A stretch of DNA of 64,000 nt from Panagrolaimus kolymaensis (Eukaryota > Nematoda > Chromadorea > Rhabditida > Panagrolaimidae): positions 19,128 to 83,127 of the forward strand of contig JAJQJQ010000119.1 of NCBI GenBank assembly GCA_028622995.1. Direction: 5' to 3'. Shown here piece by piece: positions 45,662-57,884 of this stretch. The position numbers and the translations under genes were made by a program. Within the stretch, counting starts at the first letter, position 1. Every line of letters begins with the position of its first letter. Under the pieces are notes generated by a model. That model had not been told where the DNA came from and did not search any database. It worked only from the letters and a program-made list of their open reading frames with translations.

Positions 45662-47485
45662 ATGTGCAAATCTGGAAATAAAGAAAATCCTGTGACCTCT
45701 TCTTCATCTTTACCAATCATTAATACCGTTGAACAAGAACTCAAACATAGAGATACCAATGTTCCTGATTGGAGTAAGGAAATTGATCATAATGTATGTT
45801 TGAAAAGCTTATAATTTTACTCTTTTTATGTATTACTTTTTTTTAGCAATTTGTTGAAGCTGAACCTGCCGCACTAGAACCTACTGTTTCTTCTTCACCT
45901 GTTGCAATAAATCCTACTGTTTCTTCTTCATCAGCTGTCAGTCAAAAACAACAAAGTCGTGGTCAATCTTTTCGAAATTCAAGAGGTAGTGACCGTGGTT
46001 ATCCAAGAGGTGGTGGCCGTGGTTTTCCAAGAGGTGGCGGACGTGTTTGGAATCGAAATCCACGAGGACCAATTCCTTCTGTTGCTCAACCTGATCCTGG
46101 TAAAATTGTCCGTAAGTTATGCAATGTTTAAACAAATATAAAAGTTGTATTTTTAGGTTTGCTTACAAAAGATGGCCGTGATCCCAAAGTAACTATTCTG
46201 CCACCTGCTTCCAATGATGTTCGTTTCGATCCACACTATCGCTCAACATACAATCAAAGCATCCCACGCAATGTATCTAACGTTCAAAAAAGCAATACTG
46301 ATGTTCAAAATGTTCCCGAGACTGATGGTCAAAAAGTTCAAAGTATCGATAACCTGAAGGATCAAAAGGCTGTGAAAGAAAATGATCAAAGAAGACATGG
46401 TTTTCCAAATGGTAGACGAAGTAAAGGAAATGGTAGAAGTCCGAGGTCCAACTTTAACAACAAAAGCAGATTTACTCCTCCTCATCTTAGTGGATTACGT
46501 CCTCCTGCAGCTCATATTCAGCGACATCGAACTTTTGCTCATGGAAACAACTCAAGAAGAAATGATGGAAATCGCAGTATTCCTCGAACAAAAAGTGAAC
46601 ATGCTTTTACAAAGTCTAACAACAGCCAAAATCTTTCTCAAACAACTACTCAAGGACAAGAAGTGAAAACTGCTGTTCCCAAACCGAACGTTTTTGGTCT
46701 AGCCAAACCTGTTGATACACATGTGAAATTGATGGAAATAGAGCAAAAGAAGTTGAAAGAGAAGGAAGAAAGAAATAAGAAAAGGAATGGTATGAATTCC
46801 AAGAAAGTTTCTCCAGATACTAGTGGTGTGTCTGAACCTGATAAAGTTGGTAAGACTTCTTTCTCTTTTACTTAACAAATTTCATTGATAGGCTTTGTTT
46901 TAGATAAGGAAGTTGATGGTCAACCATCTAAGATCTCTGCTGATGCTACAACACTTACTGAAGTTCTTTCGGCTGTCAATCTTTCTGAAATCCCTTCATT
47001 TCAACCGAAGTCAAATTTTACAGCTTCAACATCAAAGCCATTCAAGAATCGTCATCCAAATGTATTTTGATCATTTCTTTTGAAACTAATAACTCTCTCT
47101 TTTTCAGCATTACAATCGATCAAATGCTCGAATGGTGTCAATTCCACAATATTATCCACCAATTCCTCATCCGTTTCAACCATTCAGTTTTCAAGCACCT
47201 GCTCAATATTTTGGTCAATATGAACATCCTCAATTCCAACGAATGCCTCAAATGATTTACCAACCTCATCAAATTCCTCAACAACTTCCAACATATCAAG
47301 CTCCTTATCCACAAGTTCCGTATCAACAAGGTGCTACTGCTGCTTCTCAACAATACGTTCCTCAAGCTCATCTACAATATGCTCAACAACATATGCAGCA
47401 GCAATACAACAATGGTCAACCTGTTTACTATACGACTCCTCCTCCATATAATCCTAATGGAACATCAAATTATGGACAACCCTAA
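45662..47485 (+). CDS. RGG-box protein with eIF4B-like motif
   Basis: Five exons (45662-45793, 45847-46111, 46157-46849, 46904-47061, 47108-47485) encode 541 aa. Residues about 85-120 are RG/RGG-rich (RGGGRGFPRGGGR). The middle is basic, Asn/Ser/Arg-rich. Near 310 is NVFGLAKPVDTHVKLMEIEQ followed by a Lys/Glu helix, which resembles the conserved FG.AKPVDT..re.E motif of eIF4B. The C-terminal 125 residues are Pro/Gln/Tyr-rich and repetitive. An eIF4B-like translation or RNA-granule role is inferred. No RRM is visible, although eIF4B normally has one. The protein looks largely disordered. Upstream exons with an RRM are not seen before the trans-splice site. Confidence 0.8.
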
Positions 47486-47785
47486 TAACTTTGCTTAATC
47501 ATTTATTGTATTGCTTTTTGTTTGTTATTAGTTTGTTGATGTAAAAGTGATGAAATTTATTGTTTGAATATGATTTCTTGTTTTCTTGTTTAAATTTTAT
47601 AATAAACTTATATTTTCGTATATGTTTTATTTGCAATTACTCTAAAGCATGATTAGTCAGTTAGAGATGGAAATCAAAGATAAATATTTTTATTATTAAA
47701 ATTCTTTACACCGGGACAAAATATTATTGTTACACGCATATTTAAAACAAATTTATGACACATTAACTATGTAATTACAAAACTT
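47486..47785. other. convergent 3' region
   Basis: Short spacer between convergent genes with AATAAA near 47600. Nothing else is seen. Confidence 0.4.
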
Positions 47786-48073
47786 TTATTGATAGCGATA
47801 TTGATTATTATTCATGTTAGCCGCTGCACTTCGTTGACCTGCTTCTTCAATAAATTTATTAAGCTTTTCCATTTGATCTATCATATTTTGGTTTGTTTCT
47901 TTTAATAAATCAATTCGGTGTTTATCTATTTCTTCTTCAATCTTCTGCTTTACCCGAGTGTTTTTTACGGCTTCTTTATTCTTTTCGCGCCGTTCTTGAA
48001 GTTTTTCGTCAGTTAATGGAGGCTTAGGTTCTTTAGGCTTTGGAGCAGCTTTGGATCCCTTTCGAGGTGGCAT
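47786..48073 (-). CDS. bZIP transcription factor, C/EBP-like
   Basis: Single exon, 95 aa. A Lys/Pro-rich N-terminus (PPRKGSKAAPKPKEPKPP) is followed by the basic region REKNKEAVKNTRVKQK. It matches the N-x2-A-V-(K)2-[ST]-R pattern of C/EBP/ZIP-type bZIPs. A Leu/Ile/Met heptad helix follows to about residue 80, then an Asn/Gln tail. It should be a nuclear dimeric DNA-binding factor. With no activation domain, it could act as a dominant-negative partner (inference). Confidence 0.82.
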   Translation of the reverse strand: MPPRKGSKAAPKPKEPKPPLTDEKLQERREKNKEAVKNTRVKQKIEEEIDKHRIDLLKETNQNMIDQMEKLNKFIEEAGQRSAAANMNNNQYRYQ

Positions 48074-49796
48074 AATCCTGCAATAATAAATAGTGTTTTT
48101 GTTTTTAGAAGAGCAAATCGAACTGAAGTTGATAACGCGGAAATTATTTTAAGAAATTAACAAACATAATTAAATTCCACGAAATGAATATATCATTTTT
48201 TAATGTAACATGGGACTCACTTTGTAAAAATAATGGAAAGAAAGAGAAACTCACGTGTTTACTTCTCAAAGTGAGTCATCCTCTTTTTTTGGACTAATAA
48301 ATCACCTTTTTTTTATTTTTGGGTTAAATAAAAGCAATACCAATAAAGAAAAGTGGTTGGTTTTTTTATGAAAATGAAACGGAAGAGTCTCAAATGCTCA
48401 AATGAAACTAAACTAACTATTTTTTTTAAATTCATTCCAAAGTCTAAAAAGTTTCTAAAAAGAGGCGTGTTTATTTTTTGAAGAATAAAAAAAATAACCG
48501 AAAAGAAAGTTGATTGCTTTTTGATAATAAAAAAAGAAATGAAGAAAGAAATCAAAAAGTTGCAAATGGAAAAATGAATGACTCACTTTTTTGGAAGATA
48601 ACAAAAAAACAAAAAACAGATGTTTGCTTTGATTTTTTTTTAATTTTTAGTGAATAAAAAGGAAAATAAAAAAGATTTGGAGGAGCTAATAAAAAAATGT
48701 CGTGGAACGAGAAAGTTAACAAAAAAATGGACAACTTTTTTTTGTTGATGATTTATCCGTTAATCGCTAGCTACAAACACATTTAACAAAAAAGCTGACC
48801 TTTTCCAGAAAGTTTAATTTTTTTGTTTTGTTACGCTTTTAAGTGAAAAGCACAAGATTTGGTACCCTCGTTTTTATAGTTTCAATTTATTAAAAATCAT
48901 GTAATCGAGAGAAAGGAAACGAGTCTCTTTCGCAACCGTCTTTTTTTTCTTTTTCCTTTCATTTGATCGACGACGAAGAACTTTTGGCCGCTCTTTTTTT
49001 TCTTCAAGAGAAACAAAAAAAAATAACAATGAAAAAAGAAAAGAAAAAAGTGTGTCTTTTTTTTCTTCTCTAAAGCAAGGCTTTCTAATAAGACGGAATA
49101 AAAAGAAATTTGTTTGAACTCACAAAAAATAAAAAAAAAACTTTAATTTTTAACTTTTTTATTATTATTAAATCCAGAAAGCAATTGAAACTTTAAAAAA
49201 AATAGTTTTTTAAGATTTTTCTTAATTTTTTAAAATTGTCTTTTCAAAAAAAAGCCCAAACATATTTTTTTTGAGATGCTATAAAAAATTTAAGATTTGA
49301 TGTGACTCATAAAAGTAAATAAAAAAAGCTATGAAACGAAAAAAAAATTCTATGAATGTTAATTTGCAATTGAACCTCTATTTTTAAGCTATCTTATCAA
49401 TTGGCTGCGACAACGCAAAAGACTTGCGCCTTTAAGTTTGCTTTTATTTATTATCGTGTAAATTCATTTTTTTATGAACCATCGATCACTTTCTTTGCTT
49501 TGTTATTTGTTAGAATGGAAAGGAAATGAAATTTTTTCTTTTTTTAACAATAACTGTTTGATATTCACGTGCGTAAATTTAATAAAGTTGGCAACGATTC
49601 AAAGATTTTCTTTTATGTGAGCCTTTGATAATTTCAACAAAAAATCATAAATTCAATGAAAAAGTTAAAAGATTACGATATTTGCTTTAAACTTTATTAA
49701 AAAAATATATACGAAAGCATGAATATTTACAGCCATATTTATAAAAATGTATGGAAAAGGGTTATGTTTTTTATTGTAAGATTGTGGCCAAGAAGT
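48074..49796. other. intergenic, no gene seen
   Basis: 1.7 kb of AT-rich spacer with long A and T runs. Open frames on the minus strand (48313-48734) are Phe/Lys-rich and unsupported. Confidence 0.45.
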
Positions 49797-50346
49797 TTAT
49801 TCCCAATCATATTTCTTTTCAAGTTCACTTCCATCAAATTTTCCTCGATAAATTCCATCTCCACGAAGATACCAATTAATTCCATTTTTTCCCATATTTG
49901 CTTTATAAACATCCCAATGCTTTTTCTTTCTAAAAACATTCTTTAATTACTGACATTACTCTTTCATAGATTTATTTACCCATTGGAAGTTGTAACATCG
50001 CAATAAAAAAGAGTGGAACCCCAAATATTATCTCTAAATTCCCAAAGAAATGCTTCGCCATTTTGTCTTTTAACTTCTTCAATTTTATCATCACCCGAAG
50101 CACAATTAGCTGTGATTTCAACTCCATCACCCATTGTATTTACAATTCGAACATAACATCGATCATTGATAGTTTTGACTCCTTCGCCAACTGCTTTTGC
50201 TGTGGCTTCAATTGCAACGAGAGCTAATTGAACTGGGATACTAAAAAGTGAATATTTTCATTGAATTTCCAAAAGTGCAAAACTTACAAAGCCTTGACAA
50301 TGAATAAACTGCCGACGATAAGCATTAAAGGAATAATAAATTTCAT
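49797..50346 (-). CDS. secreted S1-like (plant self-incompatibility family-like) protein, copy 1
   Basis: Three exons (50346-50288, 50240-49980, 49929-49797; phases 2 and 2) encode 150 aa. A signal peptide (MKFIIPLMLIVGSLFIVKA) is followed by a segment of about 30 residues. Then comes a beta-rich domain with CYVRIVNTMGDGVEI, NCASGDDKIEEV, LWEFRDNIWGSTLFYCDV, HWDVYKAN and INWYLRGDG. This order (V.I.N, C.S.DD, F..N..G.T.F.C, Y, W...GDG) is that of the S1/SPH family (PF05938), best known from plants, where secreted members act as ligands. Two of its three mature Cys sit at the family's conserved sites. A near-identical copy lies at 58.5 kb. Function in a nematode is unknown. Confidence 0.82.
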
Positions 50347-51721
50347 GTTTGCGAATAAAAAAAGAAGAGTCTAAAATATTATATGAAAAAACACAATCAA
50401 ATGAATGATGGAAATACTTGGATAATGGAGCTCCTTATATACTATACTGAATCTATTTTGATCGTTTTAGAAACCATTAAAATTAACATTTTGATAAACA
50501 AAAATATCAGACAAAAAAGGATAAAGTGCCAAAAACCAATTTTTAAGCCAATTCATTTTGAACGAAATGTTGTTATTATATCAATCAGGCTATAATTTTT
50601 TGCTGTTTCTATCTCGAATAAACAAAACACAAATTTATTTTCGTTGTTTCATTCGTGCATATTGAAATATTAAAAATATGAAATTAAAAAGTCCACTTTG
50701 TTCAAACAACAAAAACATTTGTTGTAATTGAATGTTGAATAAAAAATGCACTTTTATGTTATTTAAAAAATTGTATGTGATTTTAGTCTACAACACTATC
50801 ATGTCTCCCTTTTTTTTGATGAAAAGAGCCACCAATGCTTGCTGCCTCAAGAACACAAACTCTGAATATTTAAAATTTTTGTATTTTTAAATAAAAATAA
50901 GCGACTTCTGTTTTTTTTTCTCGTTGCAGATTATTAATTATTTCATTTTTTGTTTTGGTAATTCCAAAAGCTTAAAATAAAAATTCTTCCATGACTTAAC
51001 GTCATCCCAACAACTAAATTAAAATATCAACTATGAATGATGTAAAAACAAGTACGATATCAATCATATCATTTTTTTAATGATCATTAAACACACGAAT
51101 TAGCATTTTTCGTTCTAACATCTGTCACTTTTTTTTTTATTTTTGCTTTAAAATATTATTACGGATGCGTATGGCTACAAAAATTTTACTTTGTTTTATG
51201 CTGTATAACACATTGTATGTTTAGCTTTCTTGATATTCTCCTATATTTTGTATGTTAATTTTTTCGTGCGTATTCTTCTCTTAAAAATTTCATTAATAAA
51301 GACTATGAGGAAATTCTAAAATTAATAACTTTTTTAAAGTAAAATTTAACCAAGCATTAAGCAAAAATAGATTAAATATTACTAGAAAAATGGCCTTTTT
51401 TATTCTAACATAATCGCTCCTTTTTTTAAATGAACAAAAACAAATGACCTCAAAAAACTTATTATTAATATTTAATTAATCAAAAGAATAAATTTAATTG
51501 AAAATTAAAGAAAAGATGAGACATGTTATTCATGTTTCTTCATGAATGATAAAAAATTAATTAACGCTAAAATGACTAAAACTAACATATTTATTGCCTT
51601 AAGAAAATAATAATTATTTCGAAAACCCGTTAATCAAAATTTTTATTATTTTTGTTAATTATTTAATTAAAGAAAAAAAAATTAATTTATATTATAAACT
51701 TCACTTTGTCTAGAAAGTGTC
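50347..51721. other. divergent intergenic region with duplicated promoter
   Basis: 50347 to about 50760 is an inverted copy of about 58050-58454, including a TATA box at 50441-50434. From 50760 to 51721 the spacer is AT-rich and shows no gene. Confidence 0.55.
50434..50441 (-). promoter_or_regulatory. TATA box of S1-like copy 1
   Basis: TATATAAG, followed by GAGC, lies about 90 bp before the ATG. The same element and spacing are present in the other copy, within a conserved block starting CTAAAACGATCAAAATAGAT. Confidence 0.6.
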
Positions 51722-53232
51722 ATGACGCTCTTATTAAAACTTCTTCAATATAATGACATTGTTGCAGCTTCGATTGCGATAATGGGAAATTTACTTTTAT
51801 TATATCTTGTTATATCTGTAAAAAAAGTTACAATTAAAAATATTAGTGTCATTTTGGTTCCCAATTCTTTGATTGATTTGATGGCAGCTTTTACAACATT
51901 ATTAATTCAACTTGTAAGTTATCATTTTTTTTCAAGTCAATTTTGGTGTAGGGAAAAGAACCCAAAAATAAAAAATAAATAAATATATTTTCAGCAAATC
52001 TTTGTAATTGATGGTAATGTGTATGCTGTTATTGGGAATCCCATATATCAATTTGGTTTTACTATTGGAACCATTTTTATATGGATTTATGGGGCTTTTT
52101 TGGTTATAGCTATCAATGCAATTTGTATTCCATTTTGTATTAGATATTTAATTATTTGCAGGCAAGTTAAACAAAATTTGAAATTATTTAGAAAAATTTT
52201 ATTTCAGGGATATCAAGATTAAAGCTAGACAAGTTATTTACCTTTATTGTTGTTTGCTTTTACTTTTTATATTTATTTTTATTTTGATTATACGATGCTA
52301 TCCTATAAAGGATTACGATAATAGTTTTTTGAAGACTGATTTTTGGCTTGATGAATTTCCCGAAGGGCCTATATTTGTTTCTGTTAACATAGTAATTTGG
52401 ATATTTTTAGCTTATTTATTATAAATTCCAAAACATTTTTAGGAAAATCCGACATTTTTACATATGTGTGCTGCTATGTGTTTGAGCATGTCATTTAGTT
52501 ATGCTTTAGTTGTCTTCTTCAGCTATAAAATTATTAAAAAATTGCGAACACATACTTTTAGTAGCTTAAAGGGAGTGTCCCATACGATGAGAATAATTTT
52601 ACGACGACGGGTGTTCCTAGCCCGAAAGTTTCTTTGTCTCAAAAGCTTACAAAGTGCTACGAATTTTTGTAGCTTTTTGTAGCATTTTGAGAAAAAAAAA
52701 CAAAGTGCTACAAAAAGCTACAAAAAATTTGAAGCTCTTTGTAAGCTTTTGAGACAATGAAAAAAAACTTTCGGGCTAGGAACACCCGCTGTAAGGGTTT
52801 TCTCATCGTATGGGACACTCCCTTTAAAGACAAAAGTTTTGAGTAAACAGCTCAATAAAGCTTTATCAATTCAAGTAAGTCCTTTAACTAACCTATATGC
52901 CTTTATAATACTATAAAATATTTTAGGCAATTTGCCCTTTGATAATTGGAAATATTCCATTTATTTGTATAACTTGCGTTCTTATTTTTAATGTTGAAGA
53001 CATCAGAATTCCATTATGTTTATCATTTTTTCTTGGTTGGATTTCTGTGGTTAATCCCATTGCAGCAATTTTTATAATTACTCCATATCGAGAAAGAATA
53101 AAAGAAATAATAGGATTTAAAATAAAAACTCCATCCCCTCAAGTCAGCGCACTTCCTGGAGTTGCTATCTCTACGCTACATGACTCCAAAACAAACACTG
53201 TACCAAATAATTCATTTCTTAACGTTCATTAA
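51722..53232 (+). pseudogene. srd/str-type chemoreceptor split by a MITE
   Basis: Exons 51722-51913, 51995-52161, 52208-52391, 52443-52874 and 52927-53232 follow the same plan as the intact receptor at 16-17.6 kb (MTLLLKLLQYND start, FWLDEFPEG loop, VNPIAAIFIITPYRERI in TM7). Intron 2 would use a GC donor (AG|GCAAGT). Exon 4 contains a 254-bp TTAA-flanked element at 52570-52823; without it and one TTAA the exon is exactly 174 nt and in frame (SSLKTKVLSKQ), as in both paralogues. With it, the frame meets TAG about 110 bases in. All other exons are open, so the insertion looks recent. Unless the element is spliced out, no functional receptor is made. Confidence 0.82.
52566..52827. mobile_element. 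TTAA-flanked MITE in an exon
   Basis: A 254-bp element (52570-52823) has near-perfect inverted termini, AGGGAGTGTCCCATACG.. and ..CGTATGGGACACTCCCT, and internal inverted repeats (AAAAGCTTACAAAG, TAGCCCGAAAG and complements). It is flanked by TTAA on both sides (52566-52569, 52824-52827), as for piggyBac-type insertions; a TA duplication with one more base in each terminus cannot be excluded. It has no coding capacity. Confidence 0.85.
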
Positions 53233-54223
53233 AAATACTTTTAAAAAGAATTGAATATCCAATATTTGTCCCAAATTTTAACGTTGAAAAATCTCAACAT
53301 AACTTTGAGTTGCTAGTTACTATAAAAAATATTATCAACACCTTGGATGATACAAAACTTATATAAATAATAACGGCGTCTTTTTTTCCAAAAATTTTCA
53401 TTTTTTTTATTAAAGTAGGTAAATAAGTCACAATCGATTGGTTCAAATAAAAATTTTTTTATAATTTAGCAAATCTTCGTTGTTATTGTTTTTTTTTCAC
53501 TTTTCAATTGTGCTTTTTGCAAATAAGTTTCTAGTTTAAAAAAAGTGGAAAATGCTCTGAATATTTTTTGTCAAAGTAAAATAAAATAAAAATTTATAAA
53601 AAATTCTAAAAAACAGAAAAAAACATTATTGCCTCTGCAACTTTCATCAATAGATAAACAAATAACAATCATGAGAAAATAATGCTTGCTTTAAAATTTC
53701 AGAAATGGAGTCATAACAAGCGATGCTGCATCTGCTATTTTGTTTGCCTCGTTTTTTTTACTTCCATTGAAAAATATGTACACAATTTCTTGTAAAGTTT
53801 ATAAAAAAACAAAGCAAAAATACGAAAGAAGTAGAAGATTTTACTCTCGCCTTACCCCAAATCTTTTAGCTTCCAACTATCAAACAATAGTAATAATGTT
53901 TCAAAATTTTCCCTAGCAACTGATTGCTCAAAGATGAGTACCTTCAAATTAAAATAACTTTTTGGCAAATTCGAGTATATTTTTTTTGTTTTGTTTGCTT
54001 CTTTCCAGGCTGTTTGCGAAAAAAAACTTCAATAAATTAGTTCAATCGGCATTTTTTTAAACAAATTTCACGCTCAAGCTTATATTTATTTTTTTATTAA
54101 TCTCAATTTCAAATAAAAAAATATTGCTTTTAATAAACTTTAAAAAAATTCATTTTTTGTTTATTCATCTCAAAAAATCCAAAAATTTATGTATTGTATT
54201 TCAATTTTTCATTTTTTCTTTTC
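53233..54223. other. intergenic, no gene seen
   Basis: AT-rich spacer between convergent genes. Nothing is recognisable. Confidence 0.4.
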
Positions 54224-55015
54224 TTAAGCAGATTTGGATTTTTTGCATACAGCAAATGGAGGATTGGGAGTATAATAAGGTGGAATATTTTGATCACAAA
54301 AATAATCGCTCCATTCCCCGGAATTATCTGGACGATTGGCCATAAAAATGCAATCAGTCCATTTTTCATTTGGTTGTCGTTTATCCCATGGAACAGCAAA
54401 ATCAGTTGCATTTGTGCCATCCGTCCATTCAAAGGTTCCATTAATTCCTGGGTTAGCCATTTTGTTTCGACCTATCCATGCTGAATGATCTGAAAATTTT
54501 TTGTGATATTTAAAAAAAATATGAATTTGGCGGTGATGTTAGAGAAAAAAAACTTACTTCCACGAAGATTATGAACGAAATCATTTTCTTCTTTACTGTG
54601 AATGGAAGCTAAATGACCGCCAAGTTCAATGCATCGCTTTTCACCATCCTGTTGCCAACCTTGTTCTTTAAGCAAAGCATAAAGGTAATCACCAAATGGA
54701 ACCCATTCCTAGAAATTTTTAAAAGTAAATGATTTCAATAGTTTTTTGTCATTGGAATAAAAAATAATTGGATGAATTTGATCAACAGAATATAATCAAA
54801 TAACAAAAAGGCGCAATTAAAAGTTACAATTAAAAAAAAGAGAGAGTTTTCAGAAAAAATATTTAAAAAATACTCACAAGTGAATTTTCATCTTTGATAC
54901 AATCTGAAGGTTGACATGTCCAACATCTCGGTCGATTAGCCGAATCATAATAACAATCAACAGCGATGAATAAAAAGCAACAGCAAATTATTGCAACGAC
55001 GACAACCGCTTTCAT
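54224..55015 (-). CDS. secreted C-type lectin-like protein
   Basis: Three exons (55015-54878, 54708-54558, 54489-54224; phases 0 and 1) encode 184 aa. A signal peptide (VVVVAIICCCFLFIAVDC) is followed by CWTCQPSDC and then a single C-type lectin domain. In order it has GEKRCIELGGHLASIHSKEE, NHSAWIGRNK, FEWTDGTNATDF, WDKRQPNEKWTDCIFM, GEWSDYFCD and PFAVCKK. The WIG, W.D and paired Cys positions are canonical. The Ca/sugar site reads QPNEKW..DC rather than a clean QPD or EPN, so carbohydrate binding is uncertain. Such proteins are typical secreted immune or cuticle-surface factors in nematodes. Confidence 0.9.
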
Positions 55016-55864
55016 TTTTGCTTTTTGCTTTGTTTAAAGGTTTTTTTATGGTCGAAAATGGCTTCCATTTTTTTATTTATTCATTAGTTTTTATGATTTT
55101 TTTTGTTTATAATTATATTTTTATTTTTGGATGACTTTCGACCTTTTTTGTATTGTGGTGTGGCAAAGAAGAAACCAATGATATCAAATTTCAGTCTTTT
55201 TCTTTCTTTTATTAACTTTTCACCAATTCTTTTAAATCCAAAATTTAAAAAAAAACAATAGAAAGAAAAAAATCAGTGAATTGTAATTTGAGATAAAAAT
55301 AAGAATAATTTGAATTTTTAGCAATAAATTATTCTATTTTCAATAAAGAGAATCGATTTTTTTAACGCCACTGCCCACATAACTTGTTGAGATATATATA
55401 AAAATAATAATAATGTTGTAAACTTTAAGAAAAATGGCAAAATGCAAATTATCCTTTCTAATCACCAAACAGTCGTCTATAATTTGCATTTATACAGACA
55501 CACAAATAGAAAAAAAGTAAATGAAAAAGAAGTCACTGAATGCGAAACTAAAACCACAAAAAACAATTTTATGTTCAAAGTTTGTGTTTTCCCAACAACA
55601 AAAAATAGCCAGCGACATTTCCTTTTTTATCACAACTCTTTTCAAACAAACAAAAAAGTGAAAGAAAAGTGCAGCGTTTGTAGATAGAATCCATACACAT
55701 TTAGATTAAAAAAAAGGTTTTTTTCTTATCTTTAGTTTTGATATTTTGATTTTGATCCAATTTGACACTTACTACAAACAAAAAAGAGTATATAAATATG
55801 TAGTCAATCGTCTCAATAAACACCAAAAAAAAGTTTTTTGTAAAATAAAATAAGTAACCGAAAA
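55016..55864. other. divergent intergenic with P450 TATA box
   Basis: AT-rich. TATATAAATA at about 55789-55798, some 70 bp before the P450 ATG, is a likely TATA box. No other gene is seen. Confidence 0.5.
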
Positions 55865-57884
55865 ATGTTTCTTTACTTTCTTTTATTTTTATTTACAACT
55901 TTTTTATTTTATCATTTTTATTGGAAGCGTCGAAATTTCCCGCCTGGACCCATTCCTCTTCCATTTCTAGGAAATTTATTTCAATTTGGATTTTATGGTG
56001 TTGAAGAAGCTGCCGAGAAATTTAAAGATACTTATGGCGATTTACATACTATTTGGTTTGGAAATACTCCGGTTGTTTCTATAAATGATTTTCCAACGAT
56101 TTATGAAACTTTTTTTAAAAATGGTGATGCTTTTGCTGGACGCGAACATGGAACTTCTTTTCTCAAAGTCACTCGAGGTGGTGATTATGGAATCACTCTT
56201 GTTGATGGCCCTCTTTGGAAAGAACAAAGAAAATTTGGTTTACGAGTTTTACGCGATTTAGGAATGGGAAAAGATGTAATGCAACAAAAAGTTTTAACTG
56301 AAATTTCATATTTGCTTCAAGAATTTCAAGATGATCTGGATTGTAATAATAAAGAAATAAATATTTTGGATAAAATTGATCGAGCTATTGGAAGTGTAAT
56401 AAATTCAGTGGTGCTTGGTTATCGATTTGATAAGGTTGGCGGCTATCCCACTCAAATTTTTATCGTTGGCGTTAGAGTTTTATCAAACTTTCAATTTTAT
56501 TCAAATTTTTCGCTAAAAAATAGAATAAAAGGTTTGTTAGAAAAAAGATTTGGATTTTTTAGGATCACGAACATGAATTTTATGCAATCAAACATGCGGT
56601 TGCAAAAATTTTTAATATTTTTGGCCATCCACTTTGGAGAATTATGGAAAGTGGAGAGGGCTTTTATCGATATTTACCATTTTTCCGTTCAGTTTTTGAA
56701 GAAATGAAAGAAAATTGTGAAATAATCAATAAATTTATTGTACAACAAATTAATAAGCATAAAAGGGATATGAAATTTAAACCAGTGGATGAAGAGCCAA
56801 ATGATTATGTTGAAGCATTTTTAATTCAACAAAAGATACTCGAAAATGAAGGAGCAATGGATCACTTTTTTGTGTAAGTTTTTGCTTCGAAATTGTCTGA
56901 ATCACATTTTTCTGTTAAAAAATAGTTGAGATTTAGGGATTTTTAACCTAAAAATACAAGATTATGGAACTTTTATTTTTGAGATAAATTTTTTTGTTTT
57001 GGCTTTTAGTTATGTTTTTATTTAGTTGCAATTTTAATATTTTCGTTTCGAGGCACTAAAAAATGCCAAAATTATTAATTTTTTCTTATTTTTTTAACAA
57101 TCATAATAAACTTTTGATTTTTATTATAAGAATTTTTTGTTTTTCAAACCTTTTTTTTCATTATATTGGTTGAAAAAAATTCAATATGTTTAAATCTGAA
57201 AAATTTTCATTTTAAATAAAATATTAAAAAATATGCCAAACTTTGTTTAAATTGAACCATTACAGCGATGATCAGCTTATTGGTGCGGCATTTGATCTTT
57301 GGACAGCTGGACAAGAAACCACTTCCACTACTTTAGCATGGGTGATGAACTATTTGACCTTTTATCAAAACGTTCAACGTAAAATTCATGAAGAGCTTGA
57401 TCGAGTAATTGGCTGTAATCGAATTGTCACCATTGAAGATAGAAGTAATCTCCCATATATTAATGCCGTGATTCATGAAGCTCAAAGATATAGCATAATT
57501 GCGGCTTTTAATTTATTTCATCGAACCCTTGAAGATGTGAATATTCATGGCCATAAAATTCCCAAAAATACCATAGTCATTAATGGACTTACTGTATTTA
57601 AAGACAAAAGATATTTTGAAAATCCAAATGAATTTAAACCTGAAAGATTTATCGATGAAAATGGAAAATTCTTTTCGAAACCTGAAATGACTCCATTTGG
57701 AATAGGAAAACGTGCATGTTTGGGGGAAGGATTGGCGAGAATGGAATTATTTTTATTTACTGCAAATATTTTCAATCAATTTAAATTAACTGAAATTCCA
57801 TCAAAACCAATTTCGAGTAAAAGAATCTTTGGTGGCACCATTACTCCTGAACCATTTGTTGTAAATATTGAACCTCGGTGGTAA
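55865..57884 (+). CDS. cytochrome P450, CYP2-clan (CYP33/34/35-like)
   Basis: Three exons (55865-56434, 56563-56873, 57266-57884; phases 0 and 2) encode 499 aa, full length for a microsomal P450. It has an N-terminal anchor (LFLFTTFLFYHFYWKRR), the proline hinge FPPGPIPLPFLGN, the helix C WKEQRKFGLR, the I-helix LWTAGQETTSTT, the K-helix EAQR (ExxR), the PERF-type FKPERFID, and heme loop PFGIGKRACLGEG with the thiolate Cys. It should oxidise xenobiotics or lipids at the ER using NADPH reductase. The family choice rests on AGQETTSTT and the heme loop style of nematode CYP33-35 proteins. Intron 2 (392 bp) is long for this genome. Confidence 0.93.

Noticed and set aside
46243..46666. Frames on both strands inside the eIF4B-like gene
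   Set aside because: Shadows of a low-complexity coding exon.
52570..52823. Treating the TTAA element as a normal intron of the receptor
   Set aside because: The only in-frame donor near its left end is GGA|GTGTCC and the acceptor would be CTTTAAAG, both poor; paralogues have no intron here.
54187..54441. 84-codon minus-strand frame and its plus-strand partner over the lectin
   Set aside because: Alternative frames of the C-type lectin exon; the lectin frame has all conserved residues.
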